Position numbers and translations under genes: made by a program. A stretch of 64,000 bases of DNA from assembly GCA_012845835.1 (NCBI GenBank), contig JABAKD010000026.1, positions 9,038,558 through 9,102,557 of the forward strand. The letters are read 5' to 3'. Source of the stretch: Undaria pinnatifida. Lineage: Eukaryota; Sar; Phaeophyceae; Laminariales; Alariaceae. The notes below the pieces were generated by a model. It was not told where the DNA came from. It did no database searches and saw only the letters and a program-made list of their open reading frames with translations. Positions 10,441 through 21,168 of the stretch are shown piece after piece (positions within the stretch are counted from its first letter, which is position 1; the number at the start of each line of letters is the position of its first letter).

Positions 10441-11267
10441 GAGAAGTGTGTAACATGCTTTAGGTTGAACGGTACCTTCAGTTATTCTTCGGATCTTGAT
10501 GTGTGGAGAGGTTGATTAAATAAAATTTGGCAAGATATTATTTCCAAATAGGAGTAATATTTTGTCCCAAAACAAGGAATATTTACTGTAAAAAAATCCC
10601 CATGGTATCGCCGTAGGTATCAAAGTAGTGCATTTAATTGTTGAACTTCGGTAGGCACGCAGATAGACGTGGCACGCGCACGCATGGCTAAAACGAGGAG
10701 GTAGTGATTACGATCGCCAGAAAAACCCACACAGCAGCATTACGAGGGGCTGCGTCCGGGCCTCGAGGGTAGTGGTTCAGGCACAACGACATAGTAGTTT
10801 GTACTCGTGCAAGTTATGCAGGTACGGGTAAGAGCACACAAACTGATGCTCTATTACACAAACGCTTTTTTTCTGACTTATAGCATGGAGAGGGGTGTAC
10901 CAAAAAACAGGGAAAAAATTTTTGACATAAAAAACAGGGAGAAAAATCGTTTCTGTTGTTAAGCTGCGCCACGCATCGTAGTAATAAAATAATAGACGGT
11001 ATCCACAGAAAAAATCAGTGGCATACATTCGTCCGGTATCGCATCGGCGGGTGGTTCTTTTCCCCGAGAAGACTCTTTGGAGAAGTATAGGCGGTGTAGC
11101 AGGCGTGCTGTGTTGTTGCTGTGGTGCCTGTCTCCGTTGCTGTTTTGGTCGTTTGCCGCGGTCAACTGGAAAAGCGGTCGTGTTGGTACGTAACTGACAA
11201 ATAATTTTGTGTTGCCTTCTACTTGACGTGCTCCTTTCTGTTGATTGCTGATTGATCATCTCTAGTG

Positions 11268-11600
11268 AGTTATACAGAGCCGGTCGCCTCGGTGACCCTC
11301 AAATACTACTACTAGCGTTGTTCCTTGAGTTCGATTCCCACCGTTGTGAGATTTGGCTTTATTTGCAGAAATGCAAAAAAAGGATCAACTCAGTGCTAAG
11401 AACGCCTAGCAGCGTAGGTAGGTACAATTCGACGCGAATCGACGAGGGAAGAAAATGCTGAATTCTTCTCGCGACAAAGGTTAATGCATGTACCGTAGTG
11501 GGGAGGGGGCAGGAGGGCCCGCTATACGACCCCTGATTTGGGTTATACTACTATTGAGAGTGAGGGCGAGAGTAGTGCAAGGATAATAAATGCGATGAAA
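11268..11600 (+). mobile_element. SINE-B copy 1 (box A lost)
   Basis: tRNA-like head with GAGTTCGATTCCCACC (box B), then a body with CGCCTAGCAGCGTAGGTAGG and GACGAGGGAAGAAAATGC. Compared with copies at 15195 and 48250 it lacks the GGTCTAGTGGTTA box A segment. Confidence 0.7.
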
Positions 11601-12506
11601 CGAGTAAATGATACAAAACGAGAGCAGCTTTTCAGACAAGCTACACCTACAAGAAATTACAGCAATACAGTGTTTTTTTCCGATTCAAGATCACCCTGTA
11701 ACACGCCGAAGCAGGCGCTCATTGCTCTTATCTGTTGTGGGCCATATATGGCTGTTAGTATGCCGGGACATGGCGATTTGACCGCTCTCATGTCCCGAAT
11801 GGCTTTGCCTTTGACGCTCTGGGCACCAACTATATAGATTCATCCTGAGGTCGAGCGTTTCGTACGAATTGCGGTCGCATAGCGAATTTTTGACCCACGC
11901 GAGTAGTAAGCAAAAAAACCCGCGAAAATATTAGCGAGCTCACTAGGTTTTTACCCAATAAGCGACAAATCAGGACTTTGAGCAATTGTTTTCTGTGTCG
12001 CATACGCGACAAAGAGATGATGATGCGGGCAAGTTTCCATGATTATCCGACCATTATGCGAGCCAAATGAGCACTGTTTTGGCCTCATTTCAGGCCTTTT
12101 CCCACGGTTATTATGCTCGAGTTATGCCAGCTTCAGTTCCATGTATTACGTCGTTTTTCTTTGAACGCTCCATTTTTGTTTGAATTTGTGCTTATAACCG
12201 GGGGTCCCTAACTCCTGGATACAAATCGCTCTAATTGGTCCATTTATGTTGCGCTTGGTGCTGTTGTTGCTGTTCAAGTAGTATTTCTCATAATCATTTT
12301 GAGCGTGTTTGCTCGGCACGCCAACCTGATTTAGACTCAAAATCGTGTTTTATGTGACCTACCATGGAAATAACTGGTCGAATTGCACTCGCATTGCACA
12401 TGTTTGCCGTATACGGAAGTATGTGAGAAAACCCGAGTCGGTCGAAATGATTGTGAGCTTATTGGATCAAAGCCTACAAGCCAATCACGAATAAGCCAAT
12501 GAGATC
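11601..12506. other. stretch inside U1 without genes
   Basis: No gene. 12210-12345 matches the CGCTCTAATTCGTC ... GTCAACCTGATATAGGCTC segment of the 700-bp tandem units at 45104-46470, and 11865-11960 resembles their GAATTGCG ... GGTTTT part, so this is another diverged copy. Confidence 0.5.
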
Positions 12507-13080
12507 GGGGTTTACACGCCGTGCGGGGAGATATCGCAACCCGGGAGATCATCGTTATAGTTGTTGGAGCTGTCGATATTCGGAGGATTTTTGAACCGGA
12601 GATGGAGCCGTATCCCTCCCGTGTGCGACGGAACTGCTCCCCATTGGTTGGTGAGCATCTGTCATCTTTCTAGGGTGGGGCGGCGCTGTGGAGCTGAACC
12701 AATCAGGGATTTTATATCCAATGGAATTGGGGTTTCCACGCCGTGGGAGGCGGTGACGACCCGAGACAACTCGGTTTTATTCCCCGGTTTGTCTAACTTT
12801 TAGAGATATAGAATGACCTCTGGACCGGAGATCAGACCCTATCGTCCCCGGGTGGAGCTGGCTCTATAATATACGACCCCCAGCCAATCAGAGATCGGCC
12901 GGTCGGTGGGGTTGGGGGTTTCCACACTGTGCGGGGAGGTATCAATCCTGGTGATATCTGTGTTCGTTCCCGGGTTGTCGGAGTTGTATATGTGTGGATG
13001 GATTATGATCCTGGGATGGGACCCCATCGTCCCTAGATGACGGTTACTTTATGTACGATCCCCGGCCAATGGGCGACAAG
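12507..13080. repeat. three diverged tandem units of about 200 bp
   Basis: Units begin with GGGGTTTCCACGCCGTG-like sequence at 12507, 12730 and 12914 and share ACCGGAGATCAGACCC and CCAATCAGAGATC blocks. Present only in U1. Confidence 0.7.
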
Positions 13081-14184
13081 CGATCAGACCAAAAAAGGTC
13101 ATACCAGGTTTATGTTATTTTTTTATTTTCGTCTAAAACTCGAGCCTGAAATTCTTAACTGCCAAATTCTTAGTGCAGTGCTATCGCGTACTGCTAATAC
13201 TCTATTTACCAGATAGCAACAAGTAGCCGCATTATAGTAGCATTCGAGAGGAATTGAATGACGAAGGCAGCGATATCGTGCTTCACGCCTATAATACCGT
13301 CAGCAAGTCTCTCCACGATCTGCTATACACACACAGACATTCGGTCTGCGAGCCTCGGATCTAGATACTATCGTGCATGGCATAGCAGAAGCTGGCTCAG
13401 TGCGCGCCTCTCAGTGGCTACGTAGAGAACATGCAGCATACATGGCCACCCCCTTGCTGGTCCTGGATGCTTGGTTGAGTCAAAGAAACAAGAAACGCAC
13501 TCGAAACGTCTGTTCGAGGCCAGACAAGAGGGTCAGTCTGCGTGGACTCGAATTTATCCGATCGAAATATGATGAAGCTCGAAATCGGATACACGAAAGA
13601 AACAGCAGAAGTAAGTAGTCCACTGTTAGTGTATATCGATCTCTTGGCATTACTTAAATTCTATATGCGTAGACTATGTGTTGTGTGGTAACGGTTTTTA
13701 CTCCTTTATCGAATATTGAATCGAACAAGTCGAAGTGCTGCCCTGCCCTACGAATGCGGAGCCCTTGTATATATATAACGATTCTTTTTTTTAAGGAGGC
13801 AGTGATCAGGAGTTTTTTTGTCTCGGTCTCAGTATGGGATTCTCGAAACTAGAATTTCTTGGTCAAATCGCTTCGTTCGAGCGCCGTCTTCGGGGTGTGG
13901 CTCCAACGCCCCTCGCTCTGCCTTATCCGTTCCGCACCTCGACGTGAACGCGAATGAATGGGGGCAGAGCGAGACAGCGAGAAATGCTATTTTTTCTTTC
14001 TATTTTGGGCGGTATACGCCCGAGCTATTCTTGGAGCTTGGCATATATATGCAGAGCTTGAACGAATAAGTCAATGGGGAACATTTCCAAATTAGCATGT
14101 AAATTTCTTCCCGACAACGCTTTTTTCATGGCCGCCTCGAATCGCTTGCCTTATCGTAGTTACTACTGCTGTGTGTCGTTGTCT

Positions 14185-14446
14185 TTCGGCTCAGTGGGTA
14201 TAGTGCCTTATAAGCAACAAAGGATGTGTCGTGAGTTCGATTCTCACCGAGATCATATTTGGTATTCAGGAGTGTGCGCGCTGGAGACGTTATGAATGGC
14301 TTTGATAGTGTTCTCCTGAGTACTACCTTAGTACGTGGAGAGGACATAGCCCCCGAGATCCTTGTCACGAAGTCGGTGAGAATTAATTAACGAACCCGAA
14401 AGCATTTTTGGATGTTTTTTACGCATAACCCACTGAGTTACTGAGT
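14185..14446 (+). mobile_element. SINE-A copy 1
   Basis: Head GGCTCAGTGGGTATAGTGCC matches a pol III box A, and GAGTTCGATTCTCACC matches box B 50 bases on. The core (GTGCGCGCTGGAGACGTTAT ... GAGATCCTTG ... AATTAATTAACGAACCCG) is shared by all copies. The 3' end ATAACCCACTGAG is the reverse complement of the head. Read as a tRNA-derived SINE-like unit; a Lys/Arg-type tRNA origin is possible but not shown. Confidence 0.75.
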
Positions 14447-14449
14447 CAC

Positions 14450-14675
14450 GTGGCAGTGGTTAGTGCTACGTCGTGAGTTGGATTCTCACCGAGTTGTCTG
14501 GCGTGCGCGCTGAAGACATGATAAATGGTTATTGTTGCTAGTTTTCTCCTGAGTACTACTACTACTACTACTGTAGTCAGTGGCGAGGGGAGAGCCCCGG
14601 AGATCCCTGTTAAAAAGTGGATGATAATCAGTTTACGAACTCGACGCCATATATAGCACTACCCACTGAGCTACT
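14450..14675 (+). mobile_element. SINE-A copy 2
   Basis: Head GTGGCAGTGGTTAGTGC, box B-like GAGTTGGATTCTCACC, and the core with GGGGAGAGCCCCGGAGATCC. The tail is the left arm of a perfect 21-bp inverted repeat: arms 14655-14675 and 14690-14710, spacer 14 nt. The right arm is the head of a third, truncated unit that runs into a U head block. Confidence 0.75.
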
Positions 14676-15194
14676 GAGTCAAGTGAATAAGTAGCTCAGT
14701 GGGTAGTGCTTTGGGATTTCTCGATTAAATCACATTGTTCGCGGGGCGCCGTCCAACGCCCCTAACCCTTCCTTATCCGTCCCCTACCTGGTCGTGAACG
14801 TGTACTAAGGGGGGTAAGAGACGCATCTGAGAATCGGCGACGATTTTGGATTTTGGATTCCTGGGCAGATGTTTTTCCGAGGACGGGTCAACGCATGGCG
14901 TGCTAATCGATGGCACAGCAGCAATCTATGATTATTGGTATCTTGAGAACACGTCGTGTGCGCGAACAATCGATGATACAGCAGTAAATAATCTGCAATA
15001 ATAATAGTGGACGATACATACCTGGTACGCTGTATTCAAATTCCGAGCTTCAAGAGCAGCTGTAGCGAATGTTGACTGGCACCACAGGCAACACCTCTCT
15101 GGGTAACGCGGCTTCAACCATCGTGATATCATACAATTTCGGGGGGATGTGATATCTATCTATGCAAATATCCTACTTTGTTGTATTCAATTGT

Positions 15195-15520
15195 CAGCCA
15201 GTCGCCCCGGTGGTCTAGTGGTTACCCTCGAATACTACTAGCGTTTGTCCTTGAGTTTGATTTCCACCCTGATAAGATTTGACTTTATTCGCAAAAATAC
15301 AAGAAAAAAAAGGGATCAACTGCTGAGAGCGCCTAGCAGCGTGGGTAGGTACAATTCGATGCATGTCAACGAGGGAAGAAAATACGGACATCTTCTCGCG
15401 ATAAAAACGAAGGCACGTGCCGTAGTGGGAAGGGGGAAGGAGGCCGGTATGTGACCCCGGATCTGAGATACTACTGGGAGGGAGGGGGGAGAGTAGTGCG
15501 AGGATAATAAATGGGATGAA
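15195..15520 (+). mobile_element. SINE-B copy 2, intact tRNA-like head
   Basis: GCCCCGGTGGTCTAGTGGTT is a textbook box A resembling tRNA-Glu, and GAGTTTGATTTCCACC is the box B. The body matches 11300-11600 and 48310-48600. No tail repeat or target duplication was identified. Confidence 0.75.
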
Positions 15521-16664
15521 GAAAAAAATTGTTGCACAGGTATGTGTTTACTACACACAGCATCCCTACCCTTTTCCGGGAAGTTTGAAAAATAAAATGT
15601 CCGTTTTTCTCTGGGCAAAAATTATTGACAGATTTTAGGACTTATTTTTGGTGCAGTAGTACGTCCTGGAAGAAGATATACTACAGAGTATCCGCGCCTT
15701 TTTTTTTCGTAAGTTTGATTCTCGTCGAATAGATTATCGTAACTGAAGACCTTCCGCTATGTGCATATAGTCCGAAATGAAAATACTATTAGTAGTCTCT
15801 TAGTAGAATATACACACGGCACTGTCAGCAGTCGTCGGTATAGACACACGCCGCATGTATTTCTTGAGGGGGCGCGTCCGATTTAGAAAAACGTGAAAGC
15901 ACGCGGGAAGCAAAGACAGCAGAAACACAAATCCCGCCTTCCCGAGTAAAAACAGAAGCGCTACGCCAACCTCCCGCACCAGCAAATCCACCCCCGCATC
16001 TATCTACGACAACGCTGCAACGAGAAGATCGCTCTCCTCTTCTTCGTTTTCCTCCTTGTCCGAGACCACGCAGAGCAATGCGACAGCCTTCAGGCAAAGC
16101 GCTTCTTCCAAACCTCGCCAGCTAACATGGCTCCATGTCGACGCTTGATGCAAACCGACTTTGCATCCTGTAGTCTTCGAGCATCCAATGCTTCTGGGAC
16201 AGCAGTGCAGTTTCAGCTCCACAGCAACGCCGAGGCTCGAACGTGAGCAAGGCGTCGTGGCGGCGTATGTTAGGAACGTGGCGGCGATGATCTGCACACG
16301 CTCTGCAGATGTTGCACCCGAGCGTATCGTGAGCTAGAAGAGGCAACGTAGTCTCCAACAGGTAAAACGTCTGGTGTACGCCACGCTCTCGGGGTAATGC
16401 GGCCAACAGGAAACATCTTGCTGTCAAATATCATATCGACCATATTTGGCTCTACCAAATATGCTTCCCAAATATGACCAACTTACTCATATTTGGTCAA
16501 ATTTGATTCGGGTTTGTGATTAGCCGTCGGTAACGAGAGAATAGATAATTGGCTGGTTTAGTAGTATACCTGGTATCATATTTGCGCATATAGTTGACTA
16601 TTGAAAAACAGAACGCTCAACGCGTGAGCGATGGCGAGCTTGCACGATCGGCTTGTCCCCTGCA
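15521..16664. other. stretch inside U2 without recognised genes
   Basis: Short open frames occur on the minus strand at 15825-16458 but none shows a known motif. 16441-16498 holds clustered inverted CATATTTGG / CCAAATATG repeats (9-bp stem, 5-nt loop). Confidence 0.4.
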
Positions 16665-17495
16665 AGTTGTCTACATGCCGTTGAGCTGCTATTTTGGGGG
16701 GGTTGGTTGCTTGGAACGGGAGTTTCTAGGGACTAGTGCTTCTCTGTAAGTAAGTTCTTCGTATAGTGAGGAAGTAAACCGGGAGAGCCTATCGTTTTTC
16801 GTGCCGAGTCGGGAGGCTGTACGTGACAATGGTTCGATTTGATGCTGGTCTAAGGATTATATTTAAAAGTTCTTCTCAACACGTCAGCTGTGAGTTCAAT
16901 ATTTTGTTTGCCGTGTGTGAGGCAGTATTGATGTCTGGAACGCCTATTCAAATAATCTCTGACCACTCAGGTCGCGATTTCGCGCAAGAGTTCGTCGATA
17001 TAGACTAGCTCCAAGGGACCGCCAAGCCGCGAGGGAAAGGGTGGAAGAGCGGGAGGACTGTGGCCAATGGCCTGGGGTGGGAATGTTGATGAGGATCAGG
17101 GTAGACTAATACCTGAATTGAGCAGATGTAGGGAAATGAAGTAGCAGAAAAATGAGAAGATGTTGGGAAAGGAAATGGGGAAATGATTGACAGAAAGTCA
17201 TAGATACCACTGCTTTATGAAAGGATATACGATTTGTACAGCAGAACGGCATCAACGTACGCTATATTGTCGGAGGGCAAAACAATAAAAATAGTATCTG
17301 CAAGATCCTTCTTTTTCCGTTTTTGTATATCTTAACTACCGGTTGCGGTTGTGGTATAGACTATTCGTAGATCGTCTTTTCCCCTCCACGTTGTTTACAT
17401 GTTATTGAGCTGGTATCGCCACATTTTCCCCTTTAGTGCTTCTCTGTAAGTAAGTTTTTCGTATGTATACAATACTGTGGAAGTAAACCCGGAGG
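16665..17495. repeat. direct repeat pair, about 110 bp, 720 bp apart
   Basis: 16665-16785 and 17388-17495 share GTTTACATG-TTGAGCTG and CTTCTCTGTAAGTAAGTT then GGAAGTAAACC. The shared part contains a doubled donor-like GTAAGTAAG. Confidence 0.55.
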
Positions 17496-17890
17496 GGTTT
17501 TCCAAGGCACTACTATCAACGGCGCCTTCTTTTTTCCCTGTGTGAACACAAAATTTTCAACGATTCCGTGCAACGGCTTTTTCATTGATGCCAAGTCCTC
17601 TTTCATTTCGCCTAGAAGCGAAGCAGGTTTTTTCAATGCTCTTTTCGGTGTTTCTGTTTGTTCGGTACCCGCTAAAGAGTACTTGACGGCGCATTTAACA
17701 ACGGTGTGTTTCGATTATGCTTGCCTTTTTTGTTGTTGTATACCAGGTACCAGGTGTGACGTTTCCTTCCGTCAAATTATGACCTTCAGAATCTCATCTT
17801 CGCATAAACTCTTGGCATTTCTTTAAACTTCACTGTCGAATTGGACAGCCATAACTTATTTCGTCGAAGTGCTACCCTGCCCTACCCGAA

Positions 17891-17922
17891 GCACGGGCGC
17901 CGGCGAATGCCGGCGCCCATGC
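17891..17922. repeat. terminal hairpin of U2
   Basis: A 14-bp stem (one mismatch) with loop GAAT, inside CCCTACCCGAA ... GCGGAGCCC. The equivalent hairpin in U3 (49073-49104) has compensatory base changes; U1 lacks the hairpin at 13748-13760. Confidence 0.8.
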
Positions 17923-17935
17923 GGAGCCCTTGTGT

Positions 17936-19287
17936 ATTACACAATACTTCTTCGCCATACGAGTATCTTCTTGTTCGGTCTCTGAGGGGTGTTGTACGGA
18001 AAGGTAAATGAGAAGCTGGCGCGGCTTTTTGCTGTCGCTGCGGCCGGCGATACCATGCATTTGCAGCTTTAAACCCTGGGCAGGCAACGTCCTTCGCATA
18101 TTTTACTACCATTTGCTGGGGCAAACACTATTGAGGAAATTGGGCACCCTTTCCGATGCAAAAAAAAAACAACGAAAAAAAACATACTGCTTGGAAAGTG
18201 GCATACAGTAGACGACCACTGCCAGATCAATGCATACCTGAAAACGTCGGCAATAGGCTGTTCAAGGAACGTTGTGTTCGGGAAGAAGAGGCACTACAAA
18301 CACCGTATAATGGAGTTTTAGGAACAATAATTTCGGCAAACAGAGAGCATACGCACGTACGTGTGGAAAAGCGTCAGCACGTATAACATTGACCATTGGC
18401 GAAACCAAGACGGGGTAGGGGCTGACAGACGCAGACCCATGGCGTGGGGAAGGAGCTTCCGAGGCTCTCGGGAAACGAGAGCTGGCTATGGCTAATCGGA
18501 GAACGCGAAACTACCTTACCCTTACACGTACCACTGCAAACATATCCCAAAAGAGGTAGGGAGAAGGGAAGGCGCCTGTGACAACGGCTTGCCCAGAAGG
18601 TCGCTGAGGGTAAAATCTCTTACGGGTTGAGCCGGAGAGTAAGATAAAAAACAAAAAGACACGGAGTGGGCCACACCACGTATCCCTCACATGTGGCACT
18701 GCAAACATATATGCCCCATTAATTCCAAGTAATTATCCCCCAAAAGGTGGGTGCCTTTTGTAAAGGGGACAGGATACTGTTCACGTGGGCCAGGCTCAAA
18801 ATGGTTAAGTGGGGGAGGGTGTGTCCTACAAACATTGTTAAACAAATATAATTTCTCATATTCCGGGTAGCAAAACCAGGCGAACTTTAAACTTTTTTCA
18901 ATTCCGGGTTTCTTCAAGTAGAAAGTGCTGTCGCGTACTGTACAATTGGGGCTGTCGGAGGGGTGGCGGCGTGGGGGCTAAGGGGGGGTCAAATACGCCC
19001 CGGTGGTTGAGGAAGCCAGGGGGGGGGCGGGGGTAAGGGTGAAGTCGGAGGATGGAGTAGGCGTCTTGGAAGGAGGCTTGTATGGACGGACGGACGGGAG
19101 AGAGGAACGATCGCCAAGGGATCGACGTTATTTCTATACAGAAAGGACATCCGCGGGTTAAAGACCAGTGCTAGGAACGGGCCCTATATATCAGGACGGT
19201 CGTGCACATTGATCGTGTCATGAGCGCTGACTCCTTTCTTTGGCACCGGAAAGGCACAAGTCTCGCAAAAGACTTCGTTAAGGATGA
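17936..19287. other. stretch without recognised genes
   Basis: 18025-18080 resembles the 305-bp tandem units at 8528 onward. 18510-18560 and 18676-18740 share a CACTGCAAACATAT segment. 18950-19090 is G-rich with several GGGG runs. No gene named. Confidence 0.4.
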
Positions 19288-19629
19288 TATCCCGGAACGA
19301 GGGGACATTGTAGGCTCGAAGACTTATGCCATGGCGCCGACTTGCAAGCACTCGTTTTCACCGAAGATATACCTGGTAATGTACATGCGGCAAAGGAAAC
19401 TGTTGACAACTGGCAACCCCTTCCACCCGCTACCTGCTTCACTCCCGTCAATGGTACCACTCATGCAGATATATCGATACCCAGTACACGGGAGGTACTG
19501 TCAAACTATAGTCACAGTCTGAGTGCCTTCAACCGCGCTACAAAAACATCTCAGGCACCAACTCCTGTTTTCCGCAGTCAATCATGCTTTTACAGTATAA
19601 ATCAAACATGTACGCTTTCAACAGAATAA
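19288..19629 (+). CDS. unrecognised open frame of 113 codons
   Basis: An open frame with varied amino-acid use, containing ADLQALVFTEDIPGN and DNWQPLPPATC, ending in TAA at 19627-19629. It has no known motif and no clear splice sites, so it may be chance. Confidence 0.2.
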   Translation, partial: YPGTRGHCRLEDLCHGADLQALVFTEDIPGNVHAAKETVDNWQPLPPATCFTPVNGTTHADISIPSTREVLSNYSHSLSAFNRATKTSQAPTPVFRSQSCFYSINQTCTLSTE

Positions 19630-20466
19630 AAATAATGCAGCACCGCAGTGGTAATGCAGAGCGTTTCGACCCAAACGCAATTTAACAAAAAACGCCCAAC
19701 GGACAGAAAGGACAGGAAAGCCGAGACCCAGTAAAAAAACTACACCGCACGCCCCGTGATGGTGTCATACCCACGCATATTTTGGAATAGCGAGGGGACG
19801 CCAAGATAAATCAACGAAAAAGCCCAACAGCACATATACTGGTACCCCCCCCAAGACCCGTATGTACCACACAAGCTACACATGACACATTAAGCCCCAC
19901 AAACTTCGCAATTTGGTATGGTACACGCGAATTTACACAACTGTCGCACAAGAGACGGCACAAATTTAACCATGTGCGTTTCACTCAAACCAATACATCC
20001 ACTCCACCGCATCCCACAGTGTATCAATGACCAAAGAGGATGGTCGTAGAAAAGGCGTTCGTTCCCGATCTAAAGGAAATAAAAAAATAACAAACGCCCT
20101 CCAAATCCGAGCCTTGACTCTTTGACTACTGCAATTTTTATCCCACACCAATTTCAAGTAGCTTGTATCCCAAATCGTGGGTGCAAATCTAAAAGGATTA
20201 AGCTCTTCGTGCAGCCGAGATCACAAGTCAACGCATCTACTCGGGCGCATTTTACAATGAGTGATTGACGGTGGGCGTAGAAAAGGTGATCCCAACCCTC
20301 AAAATAAAAAGCCGATTTCAACGGCAATCCCAACGCAAAAAACTAAAACAAGCAAAACACACAACAAATAAAACGTTCTCCAGAGGCGCCTTAACCCCGT
20401 TTAGGGGAAAAAAAATACTTGGAATTAGAGTGGGAATAATTCCGCAGTGGTCAAGAGGTTATGATC
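19630..20466. other. A-rich stretch, no gene
   Basis: A-rich plus strand with many short AAAA runs and no supported open frame. A TGGTCAAGAGG at 20449 resembles a pol III box A but has no matching box B at the right distance. Confidence 0.4.
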
Positions 20467-21168
20467 TCATCGCATCGCGCCGTGACGCCCCCCCCCCCCC
20501 TTGGTAGCAGCATTCGAAACGGCTGAAGCTCCCTTTCCCGTCCGACCGGAACTTTCTGGCGATACGAGAATGTCCTCGGCGACAAGATCGACACCGATAA
20601 GCCCTCGCGCTCTCAACCTGCCCAGGATTCTTCGGAGCTGGTTCACGGCGTCGGGCGACTCGACGAGATTTTCGGCCTCTGTGAAGTGCACCGTGTGCAG
20701 CTCTAAGAAATCGGCGGCCGCGTGTCGCGCAAACGACGCCGCCGCCTTTTCGCACTTTTTGGACGTGTTATCGACTAAGATACACTTTCTTCGTCTCCGA
20801 GGCGAAACGGCACCTATCTCGCCGCCACCGCCACCGCCATCGCCGCCGCTGCCCCGTCTCTCTGTTTCTGAACGCCGGCCGCGGGCTTCGTTTTCCGCTG
20901 CGGTGGCATCATTCGCGTTGTGCAAGAGCAGTCCGACGAACTCGGCGATGACTTCCCCCTTATCGTGACGGACCGCCTGTTGGTTGTCGATAAAAATGAC
21001 GCCTCGGCAGATTGGGTGGTCCATCACAAGCGCCCCGCTCCGGGGAAGCTCGCCCCTCACCTCGGGCGGGGAAAATCTGCGAATGGTCGAGTGTTGGGGA
21101 CCGAGCAGCGCGGCGTAAGAACAACGCAGGGAGCAGTTCGATAGAGTTATTGAAGACATACAGTCAGC
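20467..21168 (-). CDS. HAD-like gene, last exon (motifs III and IV)
   Basis: The acceptor is TTCCAG at 21169-21174 on the minus strand. The first codons are ADCM, and the exon runs 233 codons to a stop. Lys of DKGE and Asp of ILVDN are the expected HAD residues. Between them sits a low-complexity insert of Arg, Ser and Gly (RRGSGGDGGGGGG). The C-terminus ends in Gly-rich sequence over a G/C homopolymer. Confidence 0.6.
   Translation of the reverse strand, partial: ADCMSSITLSNCSLRCSYAALLGPQHSTIRRFSPPEVRGELPRSGALVMDHPICRGVIFIDNQQAVRHDKGEVIAEFVGLLLHNANDATAAENEARGRRSETERRGSGGDGGGGGGEIGAVSPRRRRKCILVDNTSKKCEKAAASFARHAAADFLELHTVHFTEAENLVESPDAVNQLRRILGRLRARGLIGVDLVAEDILVSPESSGRTGKGASAVSNAATKGGGGRHGAMR

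Larger units (their letters stand above)
10241..13770. repeat. composite repeat U, copy 1
   Basis: Starts with TTAGGAGACAGGGATTTGGT then CAGGAGTTTTTTTCGTCTCGG and ends with CCCTGCCCTAC...GCGGAGCCCTTG. The same ordered blocks recur in U2 (13781-17935) and U3 (46470-49115): a 150-bp GC-rich head, a block with CCCCATGGTA, a GATTGCTGATTGATCATCTC block, SINE-B, a block around 13440-13600, and the terminal segment. This copy lacks the SINE-A pair and the terminal hairpin, and carries the 200-bp tandem units at 12507-13080. No open frame is conserved between copies, so it is likely non-autonomous. Confidence 0.7.
13781..17935. repeat. composite repeat U, copy 2
   Basis: Directly follows U1 and starts with the same TTAAGGAGGC...CAGGAGTTTTTTT sequence. 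It contains the head block, a SINE-A pair (14185-14710), SINE-B (15195-15520) and the terminal hairpin at 17891-17922. 13818-14760 is colinear with 46478-47330 in U3. A short frame at 16823-17008 reads PIQIISDHSGRDF, faintly integrase-like but not enough to call. Confidence 0.65.

Noticed and set aside
15195..15270. Functional tRNA gene (Glu-like)
   Set aside because: Boxes A and B are good but the acceptor stem does not close and the unit continues into a repeated body; it is a SINE head.
16823..17008. Integrase fragment suggested by IISDHSGRDF
   Set aside because: One short motif-like peptide with no other catalytic residue nearby.
16665..17495. Small LTR element bounded by the 110-bp direct repeats
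   Set aside because: No target duplication, TG/CA ends or internal coding sequence was found.
20445..20520. tRNA-like box A at TGGTCAAGAGG
   Set aside because: No convincing box B or stems, and the sequence is not repeated elsewhere in the window.
20501..20968. 155-codon plus-strand frame
   Set aside because: Shadow of the last HAD-like exon on the minus strand.
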